Positions 8,569-16,952 of a stretch of 64,000 bases of DNA are shown piece after piece (positions within the stretch are counted from its first letter, which is position 1; each line of letters opens with the position of its first letter). Under the pieces are notes generated by a model. It did not search any database. It worked only from the letters and a program-made list of their open reading frames with translations, and was not told the origin of the DNA. The position numbers and the translations under genes are program-made. The DNA comes from an uncultured Vampirovibrio sp. (GTDB lineage Bacteria > Cyanobacteriota > Vampirovibrionia > Gastranaerophilales > Gastranaerophilaceae): the NCBI GenBank assembly GCA_910577635.1, contig CAJTNR010000001.1:92889-156888 (forward strand), written 5' to 3'.

Positions 8569-10473
8569 TTATAAGTTATATATTTTATCTTCTTCTGCTA
8601 TATCTTGAGTATCTTTTACAATGTGTGGTGTTACAACAATAACCAATTCTTCTCTTGATTTACTGCTTGAATTTCCTCTAAAGAAAGCACCGATAAAGGG
8701 AAGATCTGACAGTAAAGGCATTTTCTTAACTGATTGTGATTCGTTTTCTTTGATTAAACCAGCCAGTACAAGAGTTTCTCCGTCTTTAATTCTGATATTT
8801 TTCAATTCTAAATCACGTCTTTGTAATAATGTTGCTGCAAGTTCTTGTTGACCCGCGTCGTTTGTTGCATATACTTGCTGCTTAATTGTTGCAAACTCAG
8901 GTGAAATATTCATTGAAACATATCCATCAGGAGAGATAAAAGGAGTGATTTCAATCAACAAGCCTTCGTCTGAGCCAATATCATATGTTCTTTGAGTAGC
9001 GCTTGTAACAGTATCTGAACCTTGTAGAATTTGACTTGTAACTGATTTTACATAGTCACTTGTCATATCAATTGTTGCTTTTTTGCCATTTGTAACCATT
9101 AATTTAGGATTGGTTAATACGCGGCCATTTCCGTTTTCAACAAGGTATTGAAGAGTATATGTTAAAGCTTTATTATTTGACTTAGTGATATATGTTGTTT
9201 CACTTGTAACAGTTTCTGTTTCTCCATTGTTTGTAGTTTTTGTAATGGCTTGAGGGAAGCTGTCACCCCAGATAAAGAATGGTGATACAGAACTTGTTGA
9301 TAAGCCGTTACTTGGGCTGAATCCAAGTGAAATAAACGGAGTCCATAAATTCCACTCATTAGAGAATTCTTTTGATCCTGTTTCGTTAAGTTCAATAACT
9401 GACAGTTCGATATAAGCCATAAGTTGTTTTTTATCGTGTTCTTTAATGAATTCTTTAATAATTTCAGCTTGTTCAACTGATCCGCCTGAAGTTCCAACTT
9501 TACCAAGTTCAGGGAAGTAAGTAACAGTTAAAGGAGTAGCTTTAAAGGATGATAAGTTATCTTCATCGCTTGAGTTGTTGCTAAACTCATCACTTGTATC
9601 GCGACAAGCAACTACGCCTCCTCCTAAAGTAACTTCTGTGTCATCTGAATCAGAAGAATTTGTTCTTTCTTCTGATTTTCTATCTCCTTCATTACCTGAT
9701 TTGTAGAATAGAGAATCGCAGATTAAAGTTGCCATTTCTTTAGGTGTAGTATGATTAACCTTGAAATTATTAATCAATGGTTTAGTATCTAAAACGGGCA
9801 ATATTCTTTTTATTGCATTAACATCTGCATTAGAGCCAAAAACAATTATTTGGTTTGTTCTTGGGTTTGCTGTAACTATAGGACGATTTGAAAGTCCAAA
9901 TATGTCTGATTTGAATATATTTTTATTCAAAAATTCTGCAACACTTTCTGAGTTTACATATTTGATAGGAATACTTGTCATATTCTGTCTTGTAAAGCCT
10001 GCTTTTTTGTATGATTCTAAAGTCATAACTGTTAAACAGTTGTTTTCAAACAGGTAAGTTAGTTGAGATGATTTAAATATAATCATAAAAGCGTCATTAA
10101 TATTTATATTATTTAAATCTAATGTAATTTTACCTTCAACTGATTCATCAAAAGCAATGTTTACTTTAGCTTTATCAGCAAGCATTCTAAGTGCTTGTCT
10201 GATATCTGAATCTCTTAATGACATGTTGATCTTAGCTTTTGAATTTGTTATAGTCGGAGCTGAATCAAGCTTGAAAGTTGATTCTATAGCTCTGGCATCT
10301 AGTGAATTCAAGTTTAATATACTGCCAGAATCAGCTGTTTGATACATATAAGAACTTGTATCTGTGTAAGAAAGTTTGTTATTTTCATACCCGAAAACCG
10401 TTTGTGTTAATAGCGTTAAACTTAATAAAGTTAAACAAGTTTTAGCTATTTTGTTCGGTCTAAAATTTTGCAT
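8569..10473 (-). CDS. Secretin, outer-membrane channel (PilQ/GspD)
   Basis: 634 residues. The signal peptide runs to about residue 29 (hydrophobic LTLLSLTLLTQTVFG). An STN-type domain (about 60-115, MSLRDSDIRQALRMLADKA) is followed by secretin N-domains (SVAEFLNKNIF, TNQIIVFGSNADVNAIKRIL). The C-terminal secretin domain reads LLIEITPFISPDGYVSMNI, then LVLAGLIKENESQSVKKMPLLSDLP and ELVIVVTPHIV. About 60 low-complexity Ser/Asp residues are inserted near residues 265-320. It forms the multimeric gate in the outer membrane, implying a double-membrane envelope. AGGAGAAG sits about 8 nt before the ATG. Confidence 0.94.
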   Translation of the reverse strand: MQNFRPNKIAKTCLTLLSLTLLTQTVFGYENNKLSYTDTSSYMYQTADSGSILNLNSLDARAIESTFKLDSAPTITNSKAKINMSLRDSDIRQALRMLADKAKVNIAFDESVEGKITLDLNNININDAFMIIFKSSQLTYLFENNCLTVMTLESYKKAGFTRQNMTSIPIKYVNSESVAEFLNKNIFKSDIFGLSNRPIVTANPRTNQIIVFGSNADVNAIKRILPVLDTKPLINNFKVNHTTPKEMATLICDSLFYKSGNEGDRKSEERTNSSDSDDTEVTLGGGVVACRDTSDEFSNNSSDEDNLSSFKATPLTVTYFPELGKVGTSGGSVEQAEIIKEFIKEHDKKQLMAYIELSVIELNETGSKEFSNEWNLWTPFISLGFSPSNGLSTSSVSPFFIWGDSFPQAITKTTNNGETETVTSETTYITKSNNKALTYTLQYLVENGNGRVLTNPKLMVTNGKKATIDMTSDYVKSVTSQILQGSDTVTSATQRTYDIGSDEGLLIEITPFISPDGYVSMNISPEFATIKQQVYATNDAGQQELAATLLQRRDLELKNIRIKDGETLVLAGLIKENESQSVKKMPLLSDLPFIGAFFRGNSSSKSREELVIVVTPHIVKDTQDIAEEDKIYNL

Positions 10474-10512
10474 TTATTCTTCTCCTAGATTTAATAATTT
10501 ATCAATATTTTC

Positions 10513-11745
10513 TTATTCTGGAATTACTTCAATATCATCTTCTGAAGTATATTTCTTATAAAAATCTTTGCTGTTGTTTGCGCCATCTTTTGTAATTAGT
10601 TGATATTGTCTTACATTTCCTTGTTTAGTAGGAATATAAGCTGTATTTCCATAGAAAGAGGAAATTTTAAACTCTTCTCCTATGTTTGCTTTGTAGATAT
10701 TCTTACCCAGTGCAATTTTAACACCGCTTCTTGTAATATCAACTATACGATAATCATCTAATTTGTCGCCTTTTTGAACAAAGTAGTCATTATCTTCAAG
10801 TGTTATAATAGCACTTGGTTTAACATCATCGTACATGATACCGGAAACTGCAATTTTCAATAGTTTTTTAGCTGTTTCATCAATTTCACCATATTTTTCA
10901 GGTGCTTGAGGAATTCCTGATATGCTGTAGTCAACACCACTTTGCTGTACAACATCTACTGCAACATATTTCTCTAAAGGCATAAAAGGATTAACTCTTC
11001 CTGCAGAGTCTACATCAATTGTACCTTTCTTTTCCGGAGTATCGGGTTTAATTGAGCTGATTTCTTCTTCGTTTATAACAGGAATTGCTTCTTGTTGAAT
11101 TTCTTGTATGTTTTCTTGTACTGTATCTTCATAGTTTTGTTGTGTATTTTCAATTATCGACTTGTTTTTTGCCAATAATGAATTCTTTACATTATCAATA
11201 GCAAAATAACTTCCAACTACTATTAGAGTTCCAAGGGCAACTGCAATTGCAACAGGACCCATTGAGCCTTTTTTAGAGATTTTTGCATTTGGTCTAAAAG
11301 GAATTTCTTCCTCATCTGAAACATCATCTTTTTGGTGTTCTTGACCTTCTTGCTCAATGTTTAAATCTTTAAGCTGTTGTTCTAAGTCAAATTCTTCTTC
11401 TGGTTCTTGAGAAGAATTGTTGTTTGATGGTGTTCCAAAAGCATCAAAAGCTCTTTGTCTTGATGATGTGTCGTCTTCGTTTAGAATGCGTGCTAATTCT
11501 GCATCATCAACATCATCATCTTCGCTTTCATCAACAAATTTTAACTCTTCATCTAAATTAGAAGAAGCAAAATCGGATATGTCATCGGCATTGTTTAATG
11601 CACTTTGCTCTTCAGCTGCAGATTTGATAGAAATTAAATCGTCTGCATCATTACCGAGAATATCCCCGAATGAATCGTTGTCCTGAAATAAATCCACATC
11701 GGGATTGTTGTTACCTATGATATCTTTTTCATCTTCAAAAAACAT
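10513..11745 (-). CDS. PilP/GspC-like bitopic pilus assembly protein
   Basis: 410 residues. The first about 165 are very acidic and low in complexity (runs of D, E and N), followed by a single transmembrane helix near 168-186 (GPVAIAVALGTLIVVGSYFA). A periplasmic part follows. Around residues 250-262 is RVNPFMPL, as in PilP (NPF motif). Then comes a small beta domain (about 295-360: SGIMYDDVKPSAIITLEDND, RIVDITRSGVKIALGKNIY) resembling the GspC/PilP homology region that contacts the secretin. It is first in the operon, directly before the secretin, which supports this role. The acidic cytoplasmic half is atypical. Assignment rests on motif and position. Confidence 0.6.
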   Translation of the reverse strand: MFFEDEKDIIGNNNPDVDLFQDNDSFGDILGNDADDLISIKSAAEEQSALNNADDISDFASSNLDEELKFVDESEDDDVDDAELARILNEDDTSSRQRAFDAFGTPSNNNSSQEPEEEFDLEQQLKDLNIEQEGQEHQKDDVSDEEEIPFRPNAKISKKGSMGPVAIAVALGTLIVVGSYFAIDNVKNSLLAKNKSIIENTQQNYEDTVQENIQEIQQEAIPVINEEEISSIKPDTPEKKGTIDVDSAGRVNPFMPLEKYVAVDVVQQSGVDYSISGIPQAPEKYGEIDETAKKLLKIAVSGIMYDDVKPSAIITLEDNDYFVQKGDKLDDYRIVDITRSGVKIALGKNIYKANIGEEFKISSFYGNTAYIPTKQGNVRQYQLITKDGANNSKDFYKKYTSEDDIEVIPE

Positions 11746-11799
11746 TTGTCTATAAACTCTTATTCTATATACTAATTAACTACTATACTTTTTTATTTT

Positions 11800-11827
11800 A
11801 GTTTACTATGACTTTTCAATTTGTCAA
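11800..11827 (-). promoter_or_regulatory. Predicted sigma-70 promoter of the pilus/secretion operon
   Basis: On the minus strand TTGACA (11827-11822) is followed after 16 nt by TAAACT (11805-11800), about 55 nt before the first operon ATG. The -35 matches consensus fully and the -10 in four of six bases. It lies in the 89-base gap between obg and the operon. Confidence 0.5.
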
Positions 11828-11834
11828 AGTAATT

Positions 11835-13118
11835 TTAATAATAATCATCATTATAGGCTAGTTCAATTCCTGCTACAATTATTGTATCATTGTTCTGAAC
11901 CCCTTGTGCTCTAAGGTTTTCGTACACTCCCATTGCGTCCAGAATGTTTGTAAACCTTTTCATTTGAGAAGTATTTTTAATATCTGTAACAGATGCCAGC
12001 CTTTTTAGCTTCCCTCCTGTAATATTGTATGTATTTTTATTAAGTTTTGTAATCTCATAATTAGAATCATCATTATTATAAGAATCCAAATCTTCATCAA
12101 CTATATCCAGCTTGATTTCAATATCTTCAATTTCATCAAGTGCAATGTAAATTCTGTCTAATAGTTCTTTAATTCCTTTATGTGTAACTGTTGAAATTAT
12201 AAATAATTCTTTGTTGTGGTCTAAAAACTCTTTTTTAACTGCTTCTATTTGTTCATTATCAACAATATCTGCTTTGTTTAAAACAATAATCTGTTTTCTT
12301 TTTGATAACTCTGAATCAAATTTTTCCAGCTCAATATTGATTTTTTTGTAGTTTTCAATACTGTTAGGAATTGAGATATCTACAATATGTAATAATAATT
12401 TGCATCTTTGTACGTGGCGCAAGAATTCATGGCCTAAACCAAGCCCCTTTGAAGCTCCTTCAATAAGCCCGGGGATATCTGCTACTACAAAACCATCCCC
12501 CTGTGGCTTTTTAACAACACCAAGATTAGGAATAAGTGTAGTAAAAGGATAATCGGCAATTTTTGGTTTAGCAGCGCTTATAACGCTAATCAAACTTGAT
12601 TTTCCGGCATTTGGAAGACCAATTAAACCTACATCTGCAAGAAGCTTAAGCTCTAGTTCCAGCTCGCGTTCAATTGAGGGTTCGCCGGGTTCGCAGAACT
12701 GCGGAGCTCTTTTTTGAGCTGTCGCAAAACGAGCATTGCCTCTTCCTCCGCGACCGCCTTTTGCAACTAATACGGTTTTTCCTTCTGAGTCAAGATCGGC
12801 TATAAGTTTATTTGTTTTTAAATCTCTGACAACAACTCCAACGGGCATTTTAATGTATAAATCAGCCCCGTTTTTGCCATGGCAGTTTTTGCTTTTTCCA
12901 TTTTCTCCGCTTTGTGCTTTGTATACGGATTTGTGGGTAAAGTCTAATAGTGTAGACATATTAGAAGTTGCAAGGAAATAAACATCTCCTCCTTTGCCTC
13001 CGTCTCCTCCGAAAGGTCCTCCTTTGTCGACATATTTTTCACGACGCCAAGCCAGAGCACCGTTGCCACCTGCACCGGAAACTACTTTTATTTTAGCTTT
13101 GTCTATAAAAGTACTCAC
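11835..13118 (-). CDS. obg: Ribosome-associated GTPase Obg/CgtA
   Basis: 427 residues with all three Obg domains. The glycine-rich OBG fold covers about 1-158 (SGAGGNGALAWRREKYV, GGPFGGDGGKGGDVYF). The G domain has G1 GLPNAGKSSL, G3 DIPGLIEGA and G4 NKAD. The C-terminal OCT domain covers about 345-425. It acts in 50S subunit assembly and the stringent response. The start is GTG at 13118, overlapping the upstream stop as TAGTG. obg usually follows rplU-rpmA; here it follows an unknown gene instead. Confidence 0.96.
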   Translation of the reverse strand: MSTFIDKAKIKVVSGAGGNGALAWRREKYVDKGGPFGGDGGKGGDVYFLATSNMSTLLDFTHKSVYKAQSGENGKSKNCHGKNGADLYIKMPVGVVVRDLKTNKLIADLDSEGKTVLVAKGGRGGRGNARFATAQKRAPQFCEPGEPSIERELELELKLLADVGLIGLPNAGKSSLISVISAAKPKIADYPFTTLIPNLGVVKKPQGDGFVVADIPGLIEGASKGLGLGHEFLRHVQRCKLLLHIVDISIPNSIENYKKINIELEKFDSELSKRKQIIVLNKADIVDNEQIEAVKKEFLDHNKELFIISTVTHKGIKELLDRIYIALDEIEDIEIKLDIVDEDLDSYNNDDSNYEITKLNKNTYNITGGKLKRLASVTDIKNTSQMKRFTNILDAMGVYENLRAQGVQNNDTIIVAGIELAYNDDYY

Positions 13119-13648
13119 TAGCCTGCTAACCTTTCAATTCTGAATTCCTCTAGTAAATTTGTATTGTTAAGCTGCGGATTTTCGAATCTTTTAATAACAA
13201 TATTTACTAAAGATTCTAACATTTTTTTTGTAGTTTTGTCATCCACTCTTTGGTTGTAAAAATCATCAAAAATCTTGATTAAATATGGATAAGCTTCAAT
13301 AAAATAGCAAGAATTTATAGTTTCAACATACCCTTGAAATTCTTTATTATCAATGGTTTCAAACACTATATTTAAAAAGTGTGTTGAGTAGTTTTGGATG
13401 TCTTTTATAATTTCATCCATATGATTTAGATTTTTTTCAAGATATACTACAAATTCATTATATAATTCTTCATCATCAGGTATATTGAACGAATTTTCTA
13501 TTGTAAGGAAATCTTTAATAAAACACCCTAAAAGATTTAAGTCATTGCTAAATTTTCCTTTAAGCTTAGTAACGCTAAAAAGGTGTTTAGGCTCCAGTTT
13601 TAGGGCAAAATATTTATACAATTTTTCTATTTGTTCAATATAGTCCAT
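13118..13648 (-). CDS. Unknown helical protein upstream of obg
   Basis: I do not recognise a family. From the ATG at 13648 it has 176 residues; a TTG at 13684 would add 12 more, and neither start has a well-placed ribosome site. It is predicted mostly alpha-helical and rather acidic, with no signal peptide or membrane segment. Aromatic-rich helices such as YFALKLEPKHLF and INSCYFIEAYPYLIKIFDDFY suggest a compact soluble fold. Its stop overlaps the obg GTG, so it is translated together with obg. Confidence 0.7.
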   Translation of the reverse strand: MDYIEQIEKLYKYFALKLEPKHLFSVTKLKGKFSNDLNLLGCFIKDFLTIENSFNIPDDEELYNEFVVYLEKNLNHMDEIIKDIQNYSTHFLNIVFETIDNKEFQGYVETINSCYFIEAYPYLIKIFDDFYNQRVDDKTTKKMLESLVNIVIKRFENPQLNNTNLLEEFRIERLAG

Positions 13649-13716
13649 AGTTATATTGTATGAGTTACCTTGTTCACTTTTCAACCTTTTAATAAAACTT
13701 CATTATAATAGAGGAG

Positions 13717-14676
13717 TTAGTTTCGATATCCGATTCCGGATTTATAACCTGAAACAGAGTATAGTATCGGCAGTGCCGGTTCAATCCATTTGAGTCCTGA
13801 TAACAATGATACCGTTGCAATATCGTCAGTATGGAGCCCTAAATCGGCTAGTTCGGGTTTTCTTTCTTTTTGTTTAGGATCTATTAGTTTTTTAGAGATT
13901 AAATTTGCGATTTTAGAACCCCCTATAACTCCTGTTAGCATTATTCCTAAGGTCATTGCAGCTGCTCTTTTGCCTTTTGAGTTTATATTGAGCTTTTCAA
14001 GGATTCCAAGTGCTGTCCCTGCTCCAATGTTGCACATAAAGATATTTGCAAGGTATTGATAAAGTCCTTCATTAATTTTATCAGGAATTGTTTTTTTACA
14101 ATCTTTCCCAACAACAATATCAGCTCCAATTCCTCCTATAATTCCTCCAATTACAGCAACTGCTCCATAAATTGACAAATAGCCGATTTCTTTAAAAATA
14201 TCCCTTGCTTTAATATTCTCAGGATCTGGAATGAGTTTATTAATAAAATTTTTATTTGTATTGTCAGCAAGGAATTTAACTTCTTTAAAACTAAGGATTT
14301 TTTCTTTCGCTTTTTTTAACAGTTCTTCTGTTTTTTTATTGGGGTTATTGTTTTTAATATATTCGTCTATTATTTTTATATTATTATTAACAATTTTATT
14401 ATAACTTTCAAAAGGAGTTCTTTTAGTTAGTTTAGAAGCGATTTTTGGAGCTAACAGAGAGCTTATAACTGCCCCTGTTAGAACAAGAGTTTTGTTTAGC
14501 AGCTCTTTTTTCTTTTCATTATCGGATTTATCTTTTTTTTGATAAATATCGCTTTTAATTTTTCCTAATGTTACTAAGGCTCCAGCCGCCATTATTTTTG
14601 GCATAGATTTATCCAGTTTTGAAATTAAGAGCGGCTGATCTAAGAATTTTCCTAAGGTTTTAATGTTGTTAATCAT
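13717..14676 (-). CDS. Unknown membrane protein in the DtxR-repressor operon
   Basis: 319 residues, no recognised family. Several hydrophobic glycine- and alanine-rich segments are visible: about 28-40, 68-85 (LTGAVISSLLAPKIAS), 172-195 (GAVAVIGGIIGGIGADIVVG), 215-230, and 240-262 (TLGIMLTGVIGGSKIANLIS). The GG-rich helices and short amphipathic links suggest a small integral membrane protein. Its ATG overlaps the stop of the DtxR-type repressor (ATGA), so both are controlled together, perhaps by the large palindrome at 15033-15082. A role in metal handling follows only from that pairing. Confidence 0.7.
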   Translation of the reverse strand: MINNIKTLGKFLDQPLLISKLDKSMPKIMAAGALVTLGKIKSDIYQKKDKSDNEKKKELLNKTLVLTGAVISSLLAPKIASKLTKRTPFESYNKIVNNNIKIIDEYIKNNNPNKKTEELLKKAKEKILSFKEVKFLADNTNKNFINKLIPDPENIKARDIFKEIGYLSIYGAVAVIGGIIGGIGADIVVGKDCKKTIPDKINEGLYQYLANIFMCNIGAGTALGILEKLNINSKGKRAAAMTLGIMLTGVIGGSKIANLISKKLIDPKQKERKPELADLGLHTDDIATVSLLSGLKWIEPALPILYSVSGYKSGIGYRN

Positions 14677-15035
14677 TGTTCTTTAATCTGTTCTATTTTT
14701 TTAATTACAATATCATCTATAACATGTTCAATTCTGCAGGCATTGTCATTTGCAGTTTTTTTGTCAATTTTTAATATCTTGTGGAAGAAATTATACAGCA
14801 CTTTGTGTTTTTTAATAATTTTTCTAGCTTCAATAATGCCTTTATTGGTAATTGCAATACCTTTTCTGCCTTTATAAACTATTAAATCCAAATCAGCAAG
14901 TTTAATTAAAGCCTCCGATATTGTCGGTCTTGATAAGCCGAATTTATTTGCTATATCAATAGCTTTAATCTCTCTTTTTTCGCATTTGGCAAGATATATT
15001 TCTTCAATATAATCTTCTAGTCTGTTTGTTATCAT
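14673..15035 (-). CDS. DtxR/MntR-family metal-dependent repressor
   Basis: 120 residues. The N-terminal winged helix (DYIEEIYLAKCE, then IDIANKFGLSRPTISEALIKL as the helix-turn-helix) matches MntR/DtxR. The metal-binding dimerisation helices follow (HKVLYNFFHKIL, then ANDNACRIEHVID), with the C-x2-E-H cluster that ligates Mn2+ or Fe2+ in the family. The protein stops after the second domain, as in MntR, without the SH3-like third domain of DtxR. It should repress transcription when Mn or Fe is ample. Its start codon lies in one arm of a 50-base palindrome, suggesting autoregulation. It is cotranscribed with an unknown membrane protein. Confidence 0.88.
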   Translation of the reverse strand: MITNRLEDYIEEIYLAKCEKREIKAIDIANKFGLSRPTISEALIKLADLDLIVYKGRKGIAITNKGIIEARKIIKKHKVLYNFFHKILKIDKKTANDNACRIEHVIDDIVIKKIEQIKEQ

Positions 15036-15082
15036 TTTGTTAGGTTTCCCTTACTCAATTGTAAGGCAATCCTAACAAAATG
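15033..15082. promoter_or_regulatory. 50-base interrupted palindrome, probable DtxR-type operator
   Basis: Outer arms CATTTTGTTAGG (15033-15044) and CCTAACAAAATG (15071-15082) and inner arms CCTTAC (15049-15054) and GTAAGG (15061-15066) share one axis at 15057.5. The TTAGG/CCTAA half-sites resemble those of DtxR/IdeR boxes. It covers the translation start of the repressor gene and lies just upstream of the predicted rpsB promoter. Confidence 0.65.
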
Positions 15083-15098
15083 TCAATAAAAAACCTGC

Positions 15099-15127
15099 TT
15101 GCTTTTAAATTATATTCATACTACACT
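15099..15127 (+). promoter_or_regulatory. Predicted rpsB promoter
   Basis: TTGCTT (15099-15104), a 17-nt spacer and TACACT (15122-15127). Transcription would start near 15134, giving a leader of about 105 nt before the rpsB ATG. Confidence 0.5.
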
Positions 15128-15133
15128 AATATT

Positions 15134-15238
15134 GTTATTACATTAGCTTTTTCGGTTATTATTTCCATAATGGTTTTTAAAACCAGCCTTATCCATAGAG
15201 GTCAGGACATTGCCGAAAAAAGAAAGGACATTGAAACT
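15134..15238 (+). promoter_or_regulatory. Structured rpsB 5' leader, possible S2 autoregulation site
   Basis: TTTTTCGG (within 15147-15155) can pair with CCGAAAAA (15213-15220), enclosing a smaller hairpin GGTTTT-T-AAAACC (15172-15184). The closing helix ends right before the ribosome site AGAAAGGA. Ribosomal protein operons are often autoregulated through such leaders; the class is not identified. Confidence 0.4.
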
Positions 15239-15997
15239 ATGGCAGTTGCTACTTTAGTAGAATTATTAGACGCAGGTGTACATTTCGGACACCAGACTCA
15301 AAAATGGAATCCAAAAATGAAACAATATATTTTTGGAGCAAAAAATGGTATTTATATTATCGATTTAAGAAAAACCTCTGATTTGTTGGATAAAGCCTAT
15401 GAAATTGTTAGAAAATACGCTTCTCAAGGCAAAAACGTGCTTTTTGTGGGTACAAAAAAACAGGCAGTGGATGTTGTAGCTCAGGAAGCGCTAAGATGCA
15501 ACAGCTATTATATTAACCGTCGCTGGTTAGGCGGTATGATGACTAATTTTGAAACCATAAGAGGAAGAGTTAACAAATTGCGCGAACTTGAATCTTTCTT
15601 AGAATCAGGTGCTGCTAATAAACTTCCTAAAAAAGAAGTAGCACAGCTTAACCGTCAGGTTGCAAAACTGTCCAAGACTTTAGGCGGTATTAAAGAAATG
15701 AAGGGAATGCCTGATATTCTTGTTGTAGTTGACCAGGCTAAAGAACTAATCGCAATTAAAGAAGCAAATAAACTTAATATTCCTGTTGTTTGTCTTGCAG
15801 ATACAAATGCCGATACAGATGGAATTGACTATATTATTCCTGGAAATGATGATGCACTTCGTTCAATTAAACTTGTTGTATCAAGAATGGCTGATGCAGT
15901 CTTAGAAGGCAAAGAACTAAGAGCTAATAATATTAAAAATACAGGAAAAATTGAACGCATTGAAGCAAGTGATGCCAATGCTGTTGTTGAAGCTTAA
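15239..15997 (+). CDS. rpsB: 30S ribosomal protein S2
   Basis: 252 residues starting MAVATLVELLDAGVHFGHQTQKWNPKM, the usual S2 start; AAAGGA lies about 11 nt upstream of the ATG at 15239. The open frame continues upstream to 15080, but those 53 codons lie in the promoter and leader and are not part of S2. Family signatures include IYIIDLRKT, RWLGGMMTNF, and the coiled-coil Lys/Arg stretch near residues 105-135. It joins the 30S subunit late, near the 16S head. tsf follows 27 bases downstream, the classical rpsB-tsf pair. Confidence 0.97.
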   Translation: MAVATLVELLDAGVHFGHQTQKWNPKMKQYIFGAKNGIYIIDLRKTSDLLDKAYEIVRKYASQGKNVLFVGTKKQAVDVVAQEALRCNSYYINRRWLGGMMTNFETIRGRVNKLRELESFLESGAANKLPKKEVAQLNRQVAKLSKTLGGIKEMKGMPDILVVVDQAKELIAIKEANKLNIPVVCLADTNADTDGIDYIIPGNDDALRSIKLVVSRMADAVLEGKELRANNIKNTGKIERIEASDANAVVEA

Positions 15998-16024
15998 GCT
16001 AAAGAAATTAGGAGAAAAAAAACT

Positions 16025-16900
16025 ATGGAAATTAAAGCCTCTATGGTAAAAGAACTAAGAGATAAAACCGGTGCCGGAATGATGGATGCTAAAAAGGCGC
16101 TTGTTGAAACTAACGGTGATATGGATAAAGCAATGGAACTGTTAAGACAAAAGGGCATGGCATCCGCTGATAAAAAAATGGGAAGAATTGCAGCAGAAGG
16201 AACAATTGCCTCTGCAATTGAAGGAAAAATCGGGGCAATGGTTGAAGTTAACTGTGAAACAGATTTTGTTGCAAAAAACGAAGACTTTAAAGAATTTGCT
16301 AATATGATGGCACGTGCTATTATTAAGCTGAATCCAAAAACTGTAGAAGATTTGCTTGCAATGGACTGTCCTGAGTGTAAAAAACCAATTGAAGATATCG
16401 TTAAAGAAAAAATCGCTAAAATTGGTGAAAAAATTACAATTAGAAGATTTGTAAAATTTGATGCAGGCTGTTGCGTTAATTCTTATATCCACAATGGAAA
16501 AATCGGTGTTTTATTAGAAGCTAAGTGCACTAACTGTGATGAATCTTTAACTAAAGATATTTGTCTTCATATAGCTTCTAATGCTCCTGAATTTGTTTCA
16601 AGAGAAGAAATTCCAGCTTCTGTAATTGAAGAAGAAAAACGCATTGAAATGGGTAAAGAAGATTTAGCTAAAAAACCTGAAAACATAAGGGAAAAAATTG
16701 TTGAAGGAAGGGTAAACAAACTAATGGCGCAGCGCTGTTTATTAGAACAACAGTTTGTTAAGAATCCTGATTTAACTATTGCTCAATTAATTGAAGGTAA
16801 ATGTGAAATTGTTAAATTTGAAAGATATGTCCTTGGTGAAGGATTGGAAAAAAGAAAAGACGATTTTGCAAGTGAAGTTATGAGCCAGATTAAAGGCTAA
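16025..16900 (+). CDS. tsf: Elongation factor Ts
   Basis: 291 residues. EF-Ts is the nucleotide exchange factor for EF-Tu. The N-terminal UBA-like domain (SMVKELRDKTGAGMMDAKKALVE) and the core TDFVAKNEDFKEFA are diagnostic. Two CxxC pairs (C115/C118 and C168/C171) plus a CC near residue 148 could bind zinc; E. coli EF-Ts has no such set. AGGAG precedes the ATG by about 10 nt. It ends in the usual VGEG-like region (RYVLGEGLEKRKDDFASEV). A strong terminator follows. Confidence 0.96.
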   Translation: MEIKASMVKELRDKTGAGMMDAKKALVETNGDMDKAMELLRQKGMASADKKMGRIAAEGTIASAIEGKIGAMVEVNCETDFVAKNEDFKEFANMMARAIIKLNPKTVEDLLAMDCPECKKPIEDIVKEKIAKIGEKITIRRFVKFDAGCCVNSYIHNGKIGVLLEAKCTNCDESLTKDICLHIASNAPEFVSREEIPASVIEEEKRIEMGKEDLAKKPENIREKIVEGRVNKLMAQRCLLEQQFVKNPDLTIAQLIEGKCEIVKFERYVLGEGLEKRKDDFASEVMSQIKG

Positions 16901-16906
16901 AAGTTT

Positions 16907-16940
16907 AACCCCAAGGGAAATTTTCCTTGGGGTTTTAGTT
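16907..16940 (+). terminator. Intrinsic terminator of rpsB-tsf
   Basis: AACCCCAAGGGAAA and TTTTCCTTGGGGTT form a near-perfect stem followed by TTAGTTTTTT. It lies 7 bases after the tsf stop. Confidence 0.9.
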
Positions 16941-16952
16941 TTTTATATATAT

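Noticed and set aside
9162..9506. A 114-codon open frame within the secretin gene
   Set aside because: It is another frame of the secretin coding sequence and has no ribosome site or family resemblance.
15080..15238. An N-terminal extension of rpsB with a membrane-like helix
   Set aside because: The S2 start is MAVATLVELL with its own ribosome site; the upstream codons cover the palindrome, promoter and leader.
16142..16492. A 116-codon frame opposite tsf, rich in Phe and Cys
   Set aside because: It mirrors tsf codons; Phe/Asn-rich composition is the usual shadow of Lys/Glu-rich genes.
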